Origin: Candidatus Peribacteria bacterium
GTDB taxonomy: Bacteria > Patescibacteriota > Gracilibacteria > UBA1369 > 2-02-FULL-48-14
DNA length: 64,000 bases
NCBI GenBank assembly: GCA_943357175.1
Contig: CALRGE010000006.1
Span: 25,215-89,214, forward strand
Reading direction: 5' to 3'
The notes under the pieces are model-generated. The model was not told the origin of the DNA. It was given only the letters and a program-made list of their open reading frames with translations, and did not search any database. How positions within the stretch are numbered: the first letter of the stretch is position 1; the number at the start of each line of letters is the position of its first letter. The position numbers and the translations under genes are program-made. Positions 28,804 to 38,984 of this stretch are shown piece by piece.

Positions 28804-28939
28804 AGCTACCTCTTTCTTTGAGAAGAAGCTCCAATGCACTTCCTTTTACATTTTTATTCCTTTTCAGTGTGAAAGGTGCATATTTTTTCATAAGCCTTTT
28901 CACGTCTGCCGGAGTTGGTCTATCTTTTATCTTTTTCAT
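28781..28939 (-). CDS. Small antitoxin partner of the PIN toxin
   Basis: 52 residues, missing from the track: MKKIKDRPTPADVKRLMKKYAPFTLKRNKNVKGSALELLLKERGSYEDYINR. It overlaps the toxin start by 23 bp in another frame. Short size, basic N-terminus, helical C-terminus and immediate upstream position fit a VapB-type antitoxin. TACACT stands 6 nt before the ATG, so the message is probably leaderless. Confidence 0.65.
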   Translation of the reverse strand: MKKIKDRPTPADVKRLMKKYAPFTLKRNKNVKGSALELLLKERGSYEDYINR

Positions 28940-29114
28940 GACCTTAGTGTAAAACGATTTTTGGAGCTTTGCAAATTAGTGAATAAACATCTTAAGATTA
29001 TTTGGAAAAGCTGAAAAAGTCCTGAAGGATTCCTGAATATTTGAAGGTGGGCTGGACAAAACATGTTATTTGTGATCTAATTACATAGGTCTTATCTCTT
29101 AAATAAACAATTCT

Positions 29115-29591
29115 ATGCAAGAAGCATTACCTGGATATGACACATCATATAGGTCTGGCACAAACTCTGCTGTCGATGCTGCAATTACTGACCTCAATAG
29201 AATCTTAATTCCTGTTGGTGGTGGTATTGCTTGTCTAAATGAAAAAGGTGAAAAAGTTCAGAGGTATACAGATCGAGTTGTGCTAGAAATACCTGAAGGA
29301 GCGCCTAATGAAATTGCAACTGCAGCAAGAGCAGCAGCTTTGAAAGTTTTACAAGTAATGAATAAAAATACTTCATCAAGAATAGCAGAAGAGATCAGTA
29401 GTTTAACCGCTAAAGACAAAAGCGAAGCCATTAGCTATCTAGAGAGGTGTGGAAAACACGGACGACTCCTAATTGGTGGCATCGAGGAGTATGGAAGTAC
29501 ATGGGCGATTATGGCAAATGATGCAGATTTAAGTAACCCTAAAGATCGTGGAACAATTGTCATAAAATACATTAAAGATAATTTCATTTGA
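29115..29591 (+). CDS. Orphan soluble protein
   Basis: 158 residues: MQEALPGYDTSYRSGTNSAVDAAITDLNRILIPVGGGIACLNEKGEKVQRYTDRVVLEIP, then a helical stretch and IIVGG/GGIEEYGSTWAIMANDAD. No signal or membrane segment. It is the only plus-strand gene between the PIN toxin and the ATP synthase operon, and its 3' side is marked by a perfect 20-bp palindrome. No family recognised. Confidence 0.6.
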   Translation: MQEALPGYDTSYRSGTNSAVDAAITDLNRILIPVGGGIACLNEKGEKVQRYTDRVVLEIPEGAPNEIATAARAAALKVLQVMNKNTSSRIAEEISSLTAKDKSEAISYLERCGKHGRLLIGGIEEYGSTWAIMANDADLSNPKDRGTIVIKYIKDNFI

Positions 29592-29600
29592 ATATAACGA

Positions 29601-29620
29601 AAGTGCACCCGGGTGCACTT
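29601..29620. terminator. Perfect 20-bp palindrome between convergent genes
   Basis: AAGTGCACCCGGGTGCACTT has no spacer and lies between the convergent 29115 gene and atpC. A hairpin would need a small loop at the centre. There is no strong T-run on either side (minus side TTTCGTT), so it is either a weak bidirectional terminator or a protein-binding dyad. Confidence 0.45.
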
Positions 29621-29650
29621 GTTAACCTGCAGAACTGATAATGTGGGTAT

Positions 29651-30058
29651 TTACTTCGTCAACTTCACCTGCCTCTCCACAGCGAACTTCTCACCTTCCA
29701 AGTATTTGATTTGATATTCGCTGAGGCTTTCGTGATTTGCCAATTTATCAGAGATGAATTTGAGGTATTCGAGAGCAGTTTTGTGATCAATTTCGGCGCT
29801 TAATTCGCAGTACAAACAAAGTAAATTTGCTTCGTTTTTTGCGTTGTCGAAAAGGAAAATCCCGCGACGAGCTATAAATTCGTCTTCAACATTTTCGCCT
29901 TTCGCGATGAGTTTTGAGAAGAGGATTACACCTGTCATTGAGGCGTGGTGAGCGAGAATTTGCATTCGTCCGTCTTCCGCATCAAAAGTGAGTGACTCCA
30001 CTTTACCGGAGAAGACTTGTTTCTCCGGGCTTCGAATTGTTAAGTTGAATGTTTTCAT
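29651..30058 (-). CDS. atpC: ATP synthase subunit epsilon
   Basis: 135 residues. MKTFNLTIRSPEKQVFSGKVESLTFDAEDGRMQILAHHASMTGVI is the typical beta-sandwich of F1 epsilon, followed by a helical C-terminal hairpin. Last gene of the operon. Couples F1 catalysis to c-ring rotation and can inhibit ATP hydrolysis. Confidence 0.93.
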   Translation of the reverse strand: MKTFNLTIRSPEKQVFSGKVESLTFDAEDGRMQILAHHASMTGVILFSKLIAKGENVEDEFIARRGIFLFDNAKNEANLLCLYCELSAEIDHKTALEYLKFISDKLANHESLSEYQIKYLEGEKFAVERQVKLTK

Positions 30059-30067
30059 AAGTTTTTA

Positions 30068-31513
<1,446 letters not shown>

Positions 31514-32410
31514 TTAAGAGGAAATTGCATCACTGGCTCCAACAAGTTCGGCGATTTCTTGAGTGATCGCCTGCTGACGAGCCTTATTATAGATGATTGA
31601 TAATTCAGTTGTAATTCTGTCCGCGGAATCTGTTGCGCTCTGCATAGCCATCATTCTGCTTGAGTATTCAGAGGCTTTTAATTCCAAGAAAGATTGAATG
31701 AAAAGTGACTGAATAATCTGTTCGTGAAGTCTTTCTACTACTTTTTTTTGCGATGGTTGATATGACATGTAGGAGTCCAGCCCGGCAGCATTAGCGGAAG
31801 GGGCATTGTTTACATGCTCAATATTCGTACTGATCATCTCACCTGAGAATGGCAAGAATGTCTTCAAAACAGGGTAAAAAGTGAATGAGTTTTTGTAATG
31901 TGGAGCAATAAAAATAATCTTTTTTGCACTGTGATCTCTCCAGAATTCAAGTATTTTTTCAACGATATTGATTGCATCGAGGTTGTTCATTTTTTCCGGT
32001 GCTCCAACGAAATGAGCCGCAACCGGAATTGAATTATTTTTTGCGAAATCGTAACTTTTTTTACCAATTGTAATCAAGAGTCTTTGATCTTTTGGAGTGT
32101 TTGTCCACATTTCTGATCTGAAAAGTCCGTTTATCAATTTTGTATTAAGCGGACCGCAAAGTCCTTTATCAGAAGTGTAAATTACAAAGAGAATTTTTCC
32201 TTCAGTGCGGATTTCGCTATACATACTTTCCACACCGATATTATTTTCAAGAATTTTTAGAAGATCCCAAACGTAGTTTCTGGTTGAAACTGCACGTTTT
32301 TGAAACTGACGCATTTTGCTTGCCGCAACGAGCTGCATCGCTTTTGTAATTTTACGAGTGTTTTTAACACCTGCAATTTTCTTTCTGATTTCTAGTAATC
32401 CACCTGCCAT
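31514..32410 (-). CDS. atpG: ATP synthase subunit gamma
   Basis: 298 residues. N-terminal MAGGLLEIRKKIAGVKNTRKITKAMQLVAASKM and C-terminal SATDSADRITTELSIIYNKARQQAITQEIAELVGA are the conserved coiled-coil shaft halves of F1 gamma. DKGLCGPLN matches the usual central motif. Normal length. Confidence 0.97.
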   Translation of the reverse strand: MAGGLLEIRKKIAGVKNTRKITKAMQLVAASKMRQFQKRAVSTRNYVWDLLKILENNIGVESMYSEIRTEGKILFVIYTSDKGLCGPLNTKLINGLFRSEMWTNTPKDQRLLITIGKKSYDFAKNNSIPVAAHFVGAPEKMNNLDAINIVEKILEFWRDHSAKKIIFIAPHYKNSFTFYPVLKTFLPFSGEMISTNIEHVNNAPSANAAGLDSYMSYQPSQKKVVERLHEQIIQSLFIQSFLELKASEYSSRMMAMQSATDSADRITTELSIIYNKARQQAITQEIAELVGASDAISS

Positions 32411-32435
32411 AAGAGCTTTAGCTCAAAGAATAAAA

Positions 32436-33944
32436 TTAAGCGAAGAATTTATCTAAAGTTTCTTTAATCATCTTGTCTATTTCAGGAGTAAGCTCCTTCT
32501 TTTCTTGAATGTTTTTAACAAGATCTTTGTGGTTTGATTCAACAAGAGAGAAGAGTGATTTCATCTTAGCTCCAACTGCATCTGCCTCCAATGAATCGAG
32601 GTATCCTTTTGAAGCGGCATATAGAACCAATACTTCCTGCCACAATGTATAAGGTGCATTTTGACCTTGTTTCAAGGCCTCAACAACTCGTCGTCCTCGT
32701 GTTAATTGCTGTTTTGTTGCAGCATCTAATTCTGAAGCAAACTGAGAGAATGCTTCTAATTCGTAATACTGAGCTAAGTCTAATTTCGCTGTTCCTGAAA
32801 CTTTCTTCATGATTTTTGTTTGCGCTGATCCACCCACACGAGATACTGAGATACCAACGTTAATCGCCGGTCTGATACCTTTGTTGAAAAGATGTGGTTC
32901 CAAGAAAATTTGCCCGTCTGTAATTGAAATTACGTTTGTTGGGATGTAAGCAGATACGTCTGCAGCCTGAGTTTCAATGATTGGAAGTGCAGTGATTGAA
33001 CCGCCACCGTTTTCTTCGTTCAACTTAGCCGCTCTTTCAAGAAGACGACTGTGGAGATAGAAAACGTCACCTGGATAAGCTTCTCGTCCTGGAGGTCTTC
33101 TTAATAGAAGTGACATTTCTCTGTAAGCCACGGCGTGTTTTGAAAGATCGTCGTAAATTACAAGTACATCTTTACCTTGTTCCATGAAGTATTCCGCAAT
33201 CGCGCAACCTGCATAAGGAGCAAGATACTGCATAACCGCTGAAGATGCAGCAGGCGCAGAAACTACAACCGTGTAATCCATTGCACCATGAGATTTCAAA
33301 ATTTCTACAACTTGAGCTGTTTTAGCCTCTCTTTGAGCAACCGCAACGTAAACACAAAGCATATCCTGACCTTTCTGATTCAAAATTGTATCGATAGCGA
33401 TTGTTGTTTTACCTGTTTGTCTGTCCCCGATGATAAGTTCACGCTGACCTCTTCCTACCGGAATCAAAGCATCAATTGCAACGATACCAGTTTGTACAGG
33501 CTGATGAACTGATTTTCTAACCATTACAGATGGAGCCTGAGTTTCATGAGGCATCTGTTTTTTTGCTTTTATTGGTGACAAACCGTCTATCGCATTTCCC
33601 AATGGATCAACAATTCTTCCCATGATGTCTTCGCTAACACCGATAGATAAGAATTGACCTGTCGACTTTACGAATAGACCTTCACGAACTTCTTTGCTGG
33701 CTTGAAGTACCAAGGCGTATGCTGAATCTTTTTCAAGGTTCATAACTAGTGCCTGTGCGTTTGCAGATTCGATAGAAACTACTTCATTCATCTTAAGACC
33801 TGAAAGGCCTTTAATGTGAATAACACCGTCTTTGTATGATTGAATCACACCTTCATTTGCCGACAATTTTTCACCCTCAACATCGACAGTCGCCAATGCA
33901 GATTCGATATTAGCCAGAAAATTATGCAGAGTATCTTTAGACAT
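32436..33944 (-). CDS. atpA: ATP synthase subunit alpha
   Basis: 502 residues. Walker A GDRQTGKTT, the AYREMSLLLRRPPGREAYPGDVFYLHSRLLERAAKL stretch and NVISITDGQIFLEP are diagnostic of F1 alpha. Non-catalytic nucleotide-binding subunit. Follows atpH by 6 bp. Confidence 0.97.
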   Translation of the reverse strand: MSKDTLHNFLANIESALATVDVEGEKLSANEGVIQSYKDGVIHIKGLSGLKMNEVVSIESANAQALVMNLEKDSAYALVLQASKEVREGLFVKSTGQFLSIGVSEDIMGRIVDPLGNAIDGLSPIKAKKQMPHETQAPSVMVRKSVHQPVQTGIVAIDALIPVGRGQRELIIGDRQTGKTTIAIDTILNQKGQDMLCVYVAVAQREAKTAQVVEILKSHGAMDYTVVVSAPAASSAVMQYLAPYAGCAIAEYFMEQGKDVLVIYDDLSKHAVAYREMSLLLRRPPGREAYPGDVFYLHSRLLERAAKLNEENGGGSITALPIIETQAADVSAYIPTNVISITDGQIFLEPHLFNKGIRPAINVGISVSRVGGSAQTKIMKKVSGTAKLDLAQYYELEAFSQFASELDAATKQQLTRGRRVVEALKQGQNAPYTLWQEVLVLYAASKGYLDSLEADAVGAKMKSLFSLVESNHKDLVKNIQEKKELTPEIDKMIKETLDKFFA

Positions 33945-33950
33945 ATTATA

Positions 33951-34607
33951 TTAGAGATTAGATATACTTGAAATACGGGAAAACCAGGAGTAATCGTGAG
34001 ACGTTCCGTCTACAAAAACTCTCAATCCACCGATCAGATTTTTATTAATTTGGAAGACCGGGAAAGAAGATTCAAAATCTTTATTTAAATTCTCACGGAT
34101 TTCAGATTTAAGTTCGCTATCGATCTCACGGGGAGATTGCACCAAAACATAAGGAGCCTCCGCAATATTTTTGCAGAGCTCATTAATTTCTGAAGCAAGC
34201 TCTTGATAAGAGTTTGTAATGATCAAATTTTTCAAGGCCTTTGCCACAACGCTGTCGCTTGCAATCAATTTTTCAACAATTTTGATCTGTTCTGCGTGCT
34301 CAGCCTTATAGAAAGTTGCAGGAAGTTTATCTAAACTAGATGCCAATTTTTCAGTGAGGAATTTAATAAAAGCTTTGAAGAATTTATTTCTCTTATAATC
34401 AATGCCGCCTACGGCGCTGGCATCATTTAAAAACATGATTATCAGCTTTACGTCTTTTGCAAGAACTGCCTCACTAGCCTCCCCCAAATATTCCTTGAAA
34501 ACTGCAGGAATTCTGAGTTCAGTCATATCTGACTGTTTTGCCTTAGGATGCTTAGCACTAAACTTAAGCATCTCGTAGACCAAAGCTGATAAAAATTCTT
34601 TAAACAT
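33951..34607 (-). CDS. atpH: ATP synthase subunit delta
   Basis: Start set at MFKEFLSALVYEMLKFSAKHP (34607), just after the atpF stop at 34609; the track start at 34658 would overlap atpF by 50 bp. About 218 residues. C-terminal ESSFPVFQINKNLIGGLRVFVDGTSHDYSWFSRIS resembles the conserved 'iggl.i.igd...D.S....l' end of F1 delta. Peripheral stalk component. Confidence 0.85.
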   Translation of the reverse strand: MFKEFLSALVYEMLKFSAKHPKAKQSDMTELRIPAVFKEYLGEASEAVLAKDVKLIIMFLNDASAVGGIDYKRNKFFKAFIKFLTEKLASSLDKLPATFYKAEHAEQIKIVEKLIASDSVVAKALKNLIITNSYQELASEINELCKNIAEAPYVLVQSPREIDSELKSEIRENLNKDFESSFPVFQINKNLIGGLRVFVDGTSHDYSWFSRISSISNL

Positions 34608-34608
34608 A

Positions 34609-35106
34609 TTATTTCTTATATTGTTGCCAAGCATCTTTAATGCTTTCCTGAATAACATTTTCAGGGACCTTGTTTTTAACGATTTCGAGAATAACTTTCT
34701 TAATAAGAATCATGGTTGCCGCTTCTGCATCTTTCATTATTGAAGCTTTCTTCTCATCGATTTCCGATTGAGCTTTAGCCAACATTTCAGATCGCGCTAA
34801 TTCCATCTCCTTAGTTAATTCAGATTTTCTCTCATCAACGAACTTCTTGAGCTTATCCATTTCCTCACGAAACTTTATTTCGATTTCTTTCTTCTCTTTT
34901 TCGGCTGTCTTAAGAGTTGAATCGAATTTATCTCGTAAGATTTCGGCTTCCTGAATACTGTCGGAAATCTGTTTTCTACGTTTATCTAGAAAACCAAGAA
35001 CCGGCTTATAAAGAAGGTAAGTCAGCACTAGTAGTACTGAACCCAAATTTATAAGGTAGAGGAGTATGCTCATTGGGTTTATACCCAATTTCTCAAGAGC
35101 TTCCAT
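34609..35106 (-). CDS. atpF: ATP synthase subunit b
   Basis: 165 residues. One N-terminal membrane helix (SILLYLINLGSVLLVLTYLLYKPVLGFLDKRR) followed by a long charged helix, the peripheral-stalk arrangement of subunit b. Between atpE and atpH. Confidence 0.93.
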   Translation of the reverse strand: MEALEKLGINPMSILLYLINLGSVLLVLTYLLYKPVLGFLDKRRKQISDSIQEAEILRDKFDSTLKTAEKEKKEIEIKFREEMDKLKKFVDERKSELTKEMELARSEMLAKAQSEIDEKKASIMKDAEAATMILIKKVILEIVKNKVPENVIQESIKDAWQQYKK

Positions 35107-35125
35107 AGGAGTTTTTCTTTATAAA

Positions 35126-35356
35126 TTAAGAAACGAACAAGATGATCAATGAAATTACAAGAGCGTAAATTGAGTTTGACTCTGTAATCGCCATTGCAAC
35201 GATCATGTTTGTGAATAGTTTGTCTGAAACTTCTGGGTTTCTAGCCATACCGTCCATAGCTTTTGTTGCAATCCAGCTTTCACCGATTGCTGCCGCTGCT
35301 GCACCGAATGCCATACATAGTGCCGCTGCCATTACTTTTACTGATTCTGCGTCCAT
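35126..35356 (-). CDS. atpE: ATP synthase subunit c with two carboxylates
   Basis: 76 residues, two membrane helices and the polar loop ARNPE. Helix 2 carries E59 in ITESNSIYALV, matching the Na+-type pattern E-S-x-x-x-Y. Helix 1 has a second glutamate, E26 (AAAIGESWIATKA), at the position of Gln32 in Na+ c-rings. This two-carboxylate arrangement is known from the Fusobacterium nucleatum Na+ ATP synthase. Na+ coupling is likely but inferred. The start is preceded by AACCCTTAAATTTT, not a Shine-Dalgarno. Confidence 0.95.
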   Translation of the reverse strand: MDAESVKVMAAALCMAFGAAAAAIGESWIATKAMDGMARNPEVSDKLFTNMIVAMAITESNSIYALVISLIILFVS

Positions 35357-35394
35357 AAAATTTAAGGGTTATGAAATAAATTATGGAAATTATC

Positions 35395-36171
35395 TTAGTG
35401 CCCGTGTTCGGCGTTGCGAATAGTCGCACTGATGAACAAGAGGCTGAGGATAGAAAACACAAATGCTTGCACGAGTCCTGCTAACATACCAAGAAGGTAA
35501 AAAGGAATCGGCACTAAAAACTGCGTATAGAACATAAGTCCGGAAACAATAATAATAATCACTTCCCCAGAGAAAATATTTCCAAAAAGACGAGTTGCCA
35601 AGGAAATAATTTTTGCGAATTCTCCGATGCCTTCTAGAAGTCCTAGGAAGAAATCTATGAAAGCATTTGGAATATCTGAGAATTTTCTGATTTTCAAGAA
35701 AGATCTAAACCTGAAGAAATTGTTAATGTGATTAATTGGAGAAATACAAAATGCCAATACATGTGATAAAACTATCACGAGTACAGCGAATGCTATTGTG
35801 AAACTGTAATCTGAAGTTGGAACACGGAAAAGGTGGTGGCCATGGTCAGTAACAAAAGCTCCTACCAATGGTAATAAGAAAAATTGATTTGAAAGCGCGA
35901 TAATTAAGAAAATAGTTAGAATGAAAGGTAGAATTTTTCGAGCTCGTTTTTCGTTTCCTCCCAATGAAGTTGTGAGTTGAAGAAGGAAAAATTCCAAAAC
36001 CATCTCAAATGCAACTTGCATTCTAGTTGGAATAACTCCTGCTTTCCATCTGATTAAAAATGCCACAAAAATAATTATTAAGCTCGATAGAACTGTTGCA
36101 GTGAATGAATTTGTGATTACCACAGATCCAATGTGCATTACTTCCTCAGCTGGTAAACTTATTGCTTCCAT
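35395..36171 (-). CDS. atpB: ATP synthase subunit a
   Basis: 258 residues with about six membrane helices. The essential arginine helix is SLATRLFGNIFSGEVII, followed by GLVQAFVFSILSLLFIS. It forms the ion half-channels against the c-ring. Starts directly after the AtpI-like gene, with AAACCAAATAA before the ATG. Confidence 0.95.
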   Translation of the reverse strand: MEAISLPAEEVMHIGSVVITNSFTATVLSSLIIIFVAFLIRWKAGVIPTRMQVAFEMVLEFFLLQLTTSLGGNEKRARKILPFILTIFLIIALSNQFFLLPLVGAFVTDHGHHLFRVPTSDYSFTIAFAVLVIVLSHVLAFCISPINHINNFFRFRSFLKIRKFSDIPNAFIDFFLGLLEGIGEFAKIISLATRLFGNIFSGEVIIIIVSGLMFYTQFLVPIPFYLLGMLAGLVQAFVFSILSLLFISATIRNAEHGH

Positions 36172-36408
36172 TTATTTGGTTTTTTTGATTATCGGCGCTT
36201 TTGTGTCTTTTAGCAGAGCCTTTGTCTGTTTGTAAATAACAATCTGTATAATTGGGAATGAAATCACAAGACCGATGATGAATAATATTGGGAAAGTATC
36301 AATTTTTTTGTCGATGTAGTGACCAAGTCCGCCAAAAAATCCCATCAAAAGTATTGTTGTTGCCGCAACTTTGATTGTTATTTGGAAGTGATCTCTGTAT
36401 CCGAGCAT
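36172..36408 (-). CDS. AtpI/AtpZ-like small membrane protein
   Basis: 78 residues with two membrane helices (IKVAATTILLMGFFGGLGHYIDKK and PILFIIGLVISFPIIQIVIY). The G-x-x-x-D-K pattern and position as first gene of the F-ATPase operon match AtpI/AtpZ assembly proteins. Abuts atpB with no gap. Confidence 0.8.
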   Translation of the reverse strand: MLGYRDHFQITIKVAATTILLMGFFGGLGHYIDKKIDTFPILFIIGLVISFPIIQIVIYKQTKALLKDTKAPIIKKTK

Positions 36409-36437
36409 CTGTCAGCGTTAAAAAACTGATTACGGGT

Positions 36438-36465
36438 AAGATACTCAGCTTTTGAGAAAAATCAA
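36438..36465 (-). promoter_or_regulatory. Promoter of the ATP synthase operon
   Basis: On the minus strand TTGATT (36460-36465), a 16-bp spacer and TATCTT (36438-36443) lie 29 nt before the first start codon. The spacer contains a small dyad (CTCAA..TTGAG-like). Confidence 0.6.
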
Positions 36466-36549
36466 GGCTTGATAGAGAGCTTTTTCTTGGTGTGGAAAAG
36501 TGCAGCCAATATATTTTTCTTCAACAAGTGGCCATAATTCCACGTAAAA

Positions 36550-36654
36550 TACAAGTACACACTCACTCATGGAAATGTCGAGCTAATTTGCGTTTTTTGA
36601 TCTGCAAACTGCTCGAATTTTTGATATACTTTTCTCGATTTAACCCCATCCAAA
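36550..36654 (+). promoter_or_regulatory. Conserved leader of HNH gene, copy 2
   Basis: Aligns with 14045-14149 (GTACACACTCACtc, TCGAGCTaa, TTTTGATCTG, TATACT, TTAACCCCATCCAAA-ATG). See copy 1. Confidence 0.55.
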
Positions 36655-37422
36655 ATGAATGATAAAGAATTACTAGAGACCGCGTGTTTGTATGGCCGGA
36701 ATGCTCTTCTCTGGAGACAGAAATTTATTGGACTTTTACCGGAAATTCACAAACGTGAGTTATATAAAAAGAAAGGTTGCAGTTCAATCTTTGAATTTGC
36801 GGCAAAATTCGGCGGATTATCTAACGATCAAGTTCGTTTGACGCTAAAGTTGGAGGAGAGATTTACTGAGATGCCAAAACTCCACGAGCAACTTGTTACA
36901 GGAGAAGTTAGTATTAACAAACTAGCAAGAATCGCTTCGATTGCGACAAAAGAGAATGAAGTTGAACTTTCTGAAATCGTTCAAAACATGTCACAAAAAG
37001 CAGTAGAAACTTTAGTTCGTGATGAAAAGTTTACAGGGATGCGCGCGCAGACTTTAACCTTAAACGACGAAGTCAAAAATCGACTAATTGTACTTCAGGA
37101 AAAAGGAATTGATATCAACGAGTTAATCAGCTCCGCGCTTAACAAACGTGAACAAGAAATCGCAGAAGAGAAAGCACAACCGGTTGAACTAGCAACATCT
37201 CGACCTCTTCCAGCCAAAACTGAAAAATTACTCACAAAAGAACACGGTACAAAATGTTCAATCCCAACCTGTAAAAAACCATCTGAAGTTATTCACCACA
37301 AACAAACATTCGCGCTCTCTCACAGGCACGATCCAAATTATCTTGCGCCACTCTGCAAAGAACATCACGAGATTGCACACGCGATTAACTTGAAGGTGAG
37401 GAGTTACAAGTCAGTTAACTAA
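36655..37422 (+). CDS. HNH endonuclease-like protein, copy 2
   Basis: 255 residues, paralog of 14150-14917, colinear without gaps, with the C-terminal HNH part nearly unchanged (CSIPTCKKPSEVIHHKQTFALSHRHDPNYLAPLCKEHHEIAHAINLKV). Both copies are intact, so both may be active. The 3' end overlaps the convergent lipoprotein gene by 12 bp. Same interpretation as copy 1: probable DNA nuclease, possibly from a selfish element. Confidence 0.8.
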   Translation: MNDKELLETACLYGRNALLWRQKFIGLLPEIHKRELYKKKGCSSIFEFAAKFGGLSNDQVRLTLKLEERFTEMPKLHEQLVTGEVSINKLARIASIATKENEVELSEIVQNMSQKAVETLVRDEKFTGMRAQTLTLNDEVKNRLIVLQEKGIDINELISSALNKREQEIAEEKAQPVELATSRPLPAKTEKLLTKEHGTKCSIPTCKKPSEVIHHKQTFALSHRHDPNYLAPLCKEHHEIAHAINLKVRSYKSVN

Positions 37423-37872
37423 TTTATTAATTTCAGTAAAGTGCTCAACTAGCCTGTCGTTATTAAATTTTTCTTCACTTAATCCACCAGGGTAAGCGCC
37501 TTGGATAATTAAAGTGTTGTAATCTGGCCCGACCATAACAACATCTGTAATCACGATGTCATTTTCGCTCATTGATGAAAGGTTTGACCAGAATTTTCCG
37601 CGATATATTTCTTCTTCACCCAATCTAATTGTGAAAACTTTTTGATATAAACCCGCATCAAGTTTTGGAGAAGTTTGGTAAGACTTCATTTTTTCAGCAC
37701 CTTCAGGTGTAAATGTGAAAGTATTTGTTGTTGCATCGAATGAGAATAAATCATCTTCTGAGAAAATTTCTTGATTTGTGTCTAGCAAATATACGGCGAA
37801 TTTATCCTTCTGATTTGCTGAGCACGCTGTTAGCAATGCGAATGAAAGTAATGCGAAAAATAGTTTTTTCAT
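37411..37872 (-). CDS. Lipoprotein, orphan
   Basis: 153 residues with a clear lipobox (MKKLFFALLSFALLTAC). The mature part is beta-rich and resembles a small periplasmic-type domain (FAVYLLDTNQEIFSEDDLFSFDATTNTFTFTPEGAEKMKSY). It overlaps the upstream membrane-protein gene by 4 bp (ATGA), so the two are co-translated. Function unknown. Confidence 0.7.
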   Translation of the reverse strand: MKKLFFALLSFALLTACSANQKDKFAVYLLDTNQEIFSEDDLFSFDATTNTFTFTPEGAEKMKSYQTSPKLDAGLYQKVFTIRLGEEEIYRGKFWSNLSSMSENDIVITDVVMVGPDYNTLIIQGAYPGGLSEEKFNNDRLVEHFTEINKLVN

Positions 37873-38396
37873 TTCCGATCTTTATATAGATAATAAGCTG
37901 AGAAAACCGCAAAGAACATATTTAGCCAAAAGAAAATCCAGCTTGCTTCGATGTAGCTGAACAGTGCTATCAGAGTGCTACCGAGAGTTAGTGCGAGATT
38001 ACGTCGCAGAGTTCCCATTTTGAATCCGTAACCAAGTGCGACTCCTGAAAGACCAACAATGAAAAAAATCGTGTTGTAACCCTCAAAAAGATAAAATGAC
38101 CAAATGATAAGTGATAAAGCGCAGATTGAAATGATCGGCGTATTAATTTTTTCCGGAATATTTAGCATCATCATCAAACCTGAAAGCACCATGAGAAGCT
38201 CCAAAATTAGGAAGAAAATTGGACCGCCATTTAGATACCCCAAAATTGCATATGCAAGCATGATCAATCCGCCCAGGAAAAATAGCCAGTTCTTGAGTGA
38301 CTTCGCAGGATGGCTTATTTTTTTCCCCTCTGGCCAAGCAGCCCCGCTGACTAGAACAAGTGATCCGATTAAACCCGTGTAGAAAATGTAGTCCAT
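37869..38396 (-). CDS. Polytopic membrane protein, orphan
   Basis: 175 residues, about six hydrophobic helices (YTGLIGSLVLVSGAAW, WLFFLGGLIMLAYAILGYLN, IFFLILELLMVLSGLMMML, IISICALSLIIWSFYLF, IFFIVGLSGVALGYGF, WIFFWLNMFFAVFSAYYLY). Resembles small PnuC/SemiSWEET-like or YgjV-like carriers in layout, but no diagnostic motif. ATGA overlap with the lipoprotein gene. Confidence 0.65.
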   Translation of the reverse strand: MDYIFYTGLIGSLVLVSGAAWPEGKKISHPAKSLKNWLFFLGGLIMLAYAILGYLNGGPIFFLILELLMVLSGLMMMLNIPEKINTPIISICALSLIIWSFYLFEGYNTIFFIVGLSGVALGYGFKMGTLRRNLALTLGSTLIALFSYIEASWIFFWLNMFFAVFSAYYLYKDRK

Positions 38397-38404
38397 TGCA
38401 ATAT

Positions 38405-38848
38405 TTATTTTGCCAAATCTTTAATATGTTTACCTAGAAGCCAAAAATAAGATACTAGCAGCAAACTTGAGAAAATTATATCTTGTAAAGTTGTAACTTC
38501 TGGAACTGTGGAATAAATGACAAGCGCAGTAATATAGATTGCTAAACATGGAATCATAACTAGAACAATCCACCTAATACTCACAACCCAAGCAATTGAA
38601 ATATATATTTGAAGGAAATTCTTTCCCTTTGCTCCACCATTACATTTATATGCATAAATCAAACCCAAAATCTCTAAAACTACCAAAATTAATGAAAAAT
38701 ACACATCAAAAATATTGTATTCACCAAATTGGATGTAGCCCATGCACCACGCTATTGTTGTAACAAATAAATACTTAAATGCTTCCGCTTCTGTAAGTGG
38801 ACCTTTTTGTAATGTTTTTTTTAGCTTTTCAATATTCCAGAAGTACAT
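38405..38848 (-). CDS. Polytopic membrane protein, orphan
   Basis: 147 residues, four hydrophobic helices (FLFVTTIAWCMGYI, YFSLILVVLEILGLIYAYKC, ISIAWVVSIRWIVLVMIPCLAIYITALVIY, IIFSSLLLVSYFWLL). Eight bp upstream of the previous gene; first in a three-gene unit with it and the lipoprotein. Function unknown. Confidence 0.6.
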   Translation of the reverse strand: MYFWNIEKLKKTLQKGPLTEAEAFKYLFVTTIAWCMGYIQFGEYNIFDVYFSLILVVLEILGLIYAYKCNGGAKGKNFLQIYISIAWVVSIRWIVLVMIPCLAIYITALVIYSTVPEVTTLQDIIFSSLLLVSYFWLLGKHIKDLAK

Positions 38849-38984
38849 AAAAATTATTTAAATTAATATGATACTAAAGTCCGCAATGAAAAATGTCTAG
38901 AACTAATAACTCAAGCGAAATCTGCAGAAGTGCTGGAAAATCAAGCTGAAACGGAGTATAATATTATGATTTAAACAAAAAATC

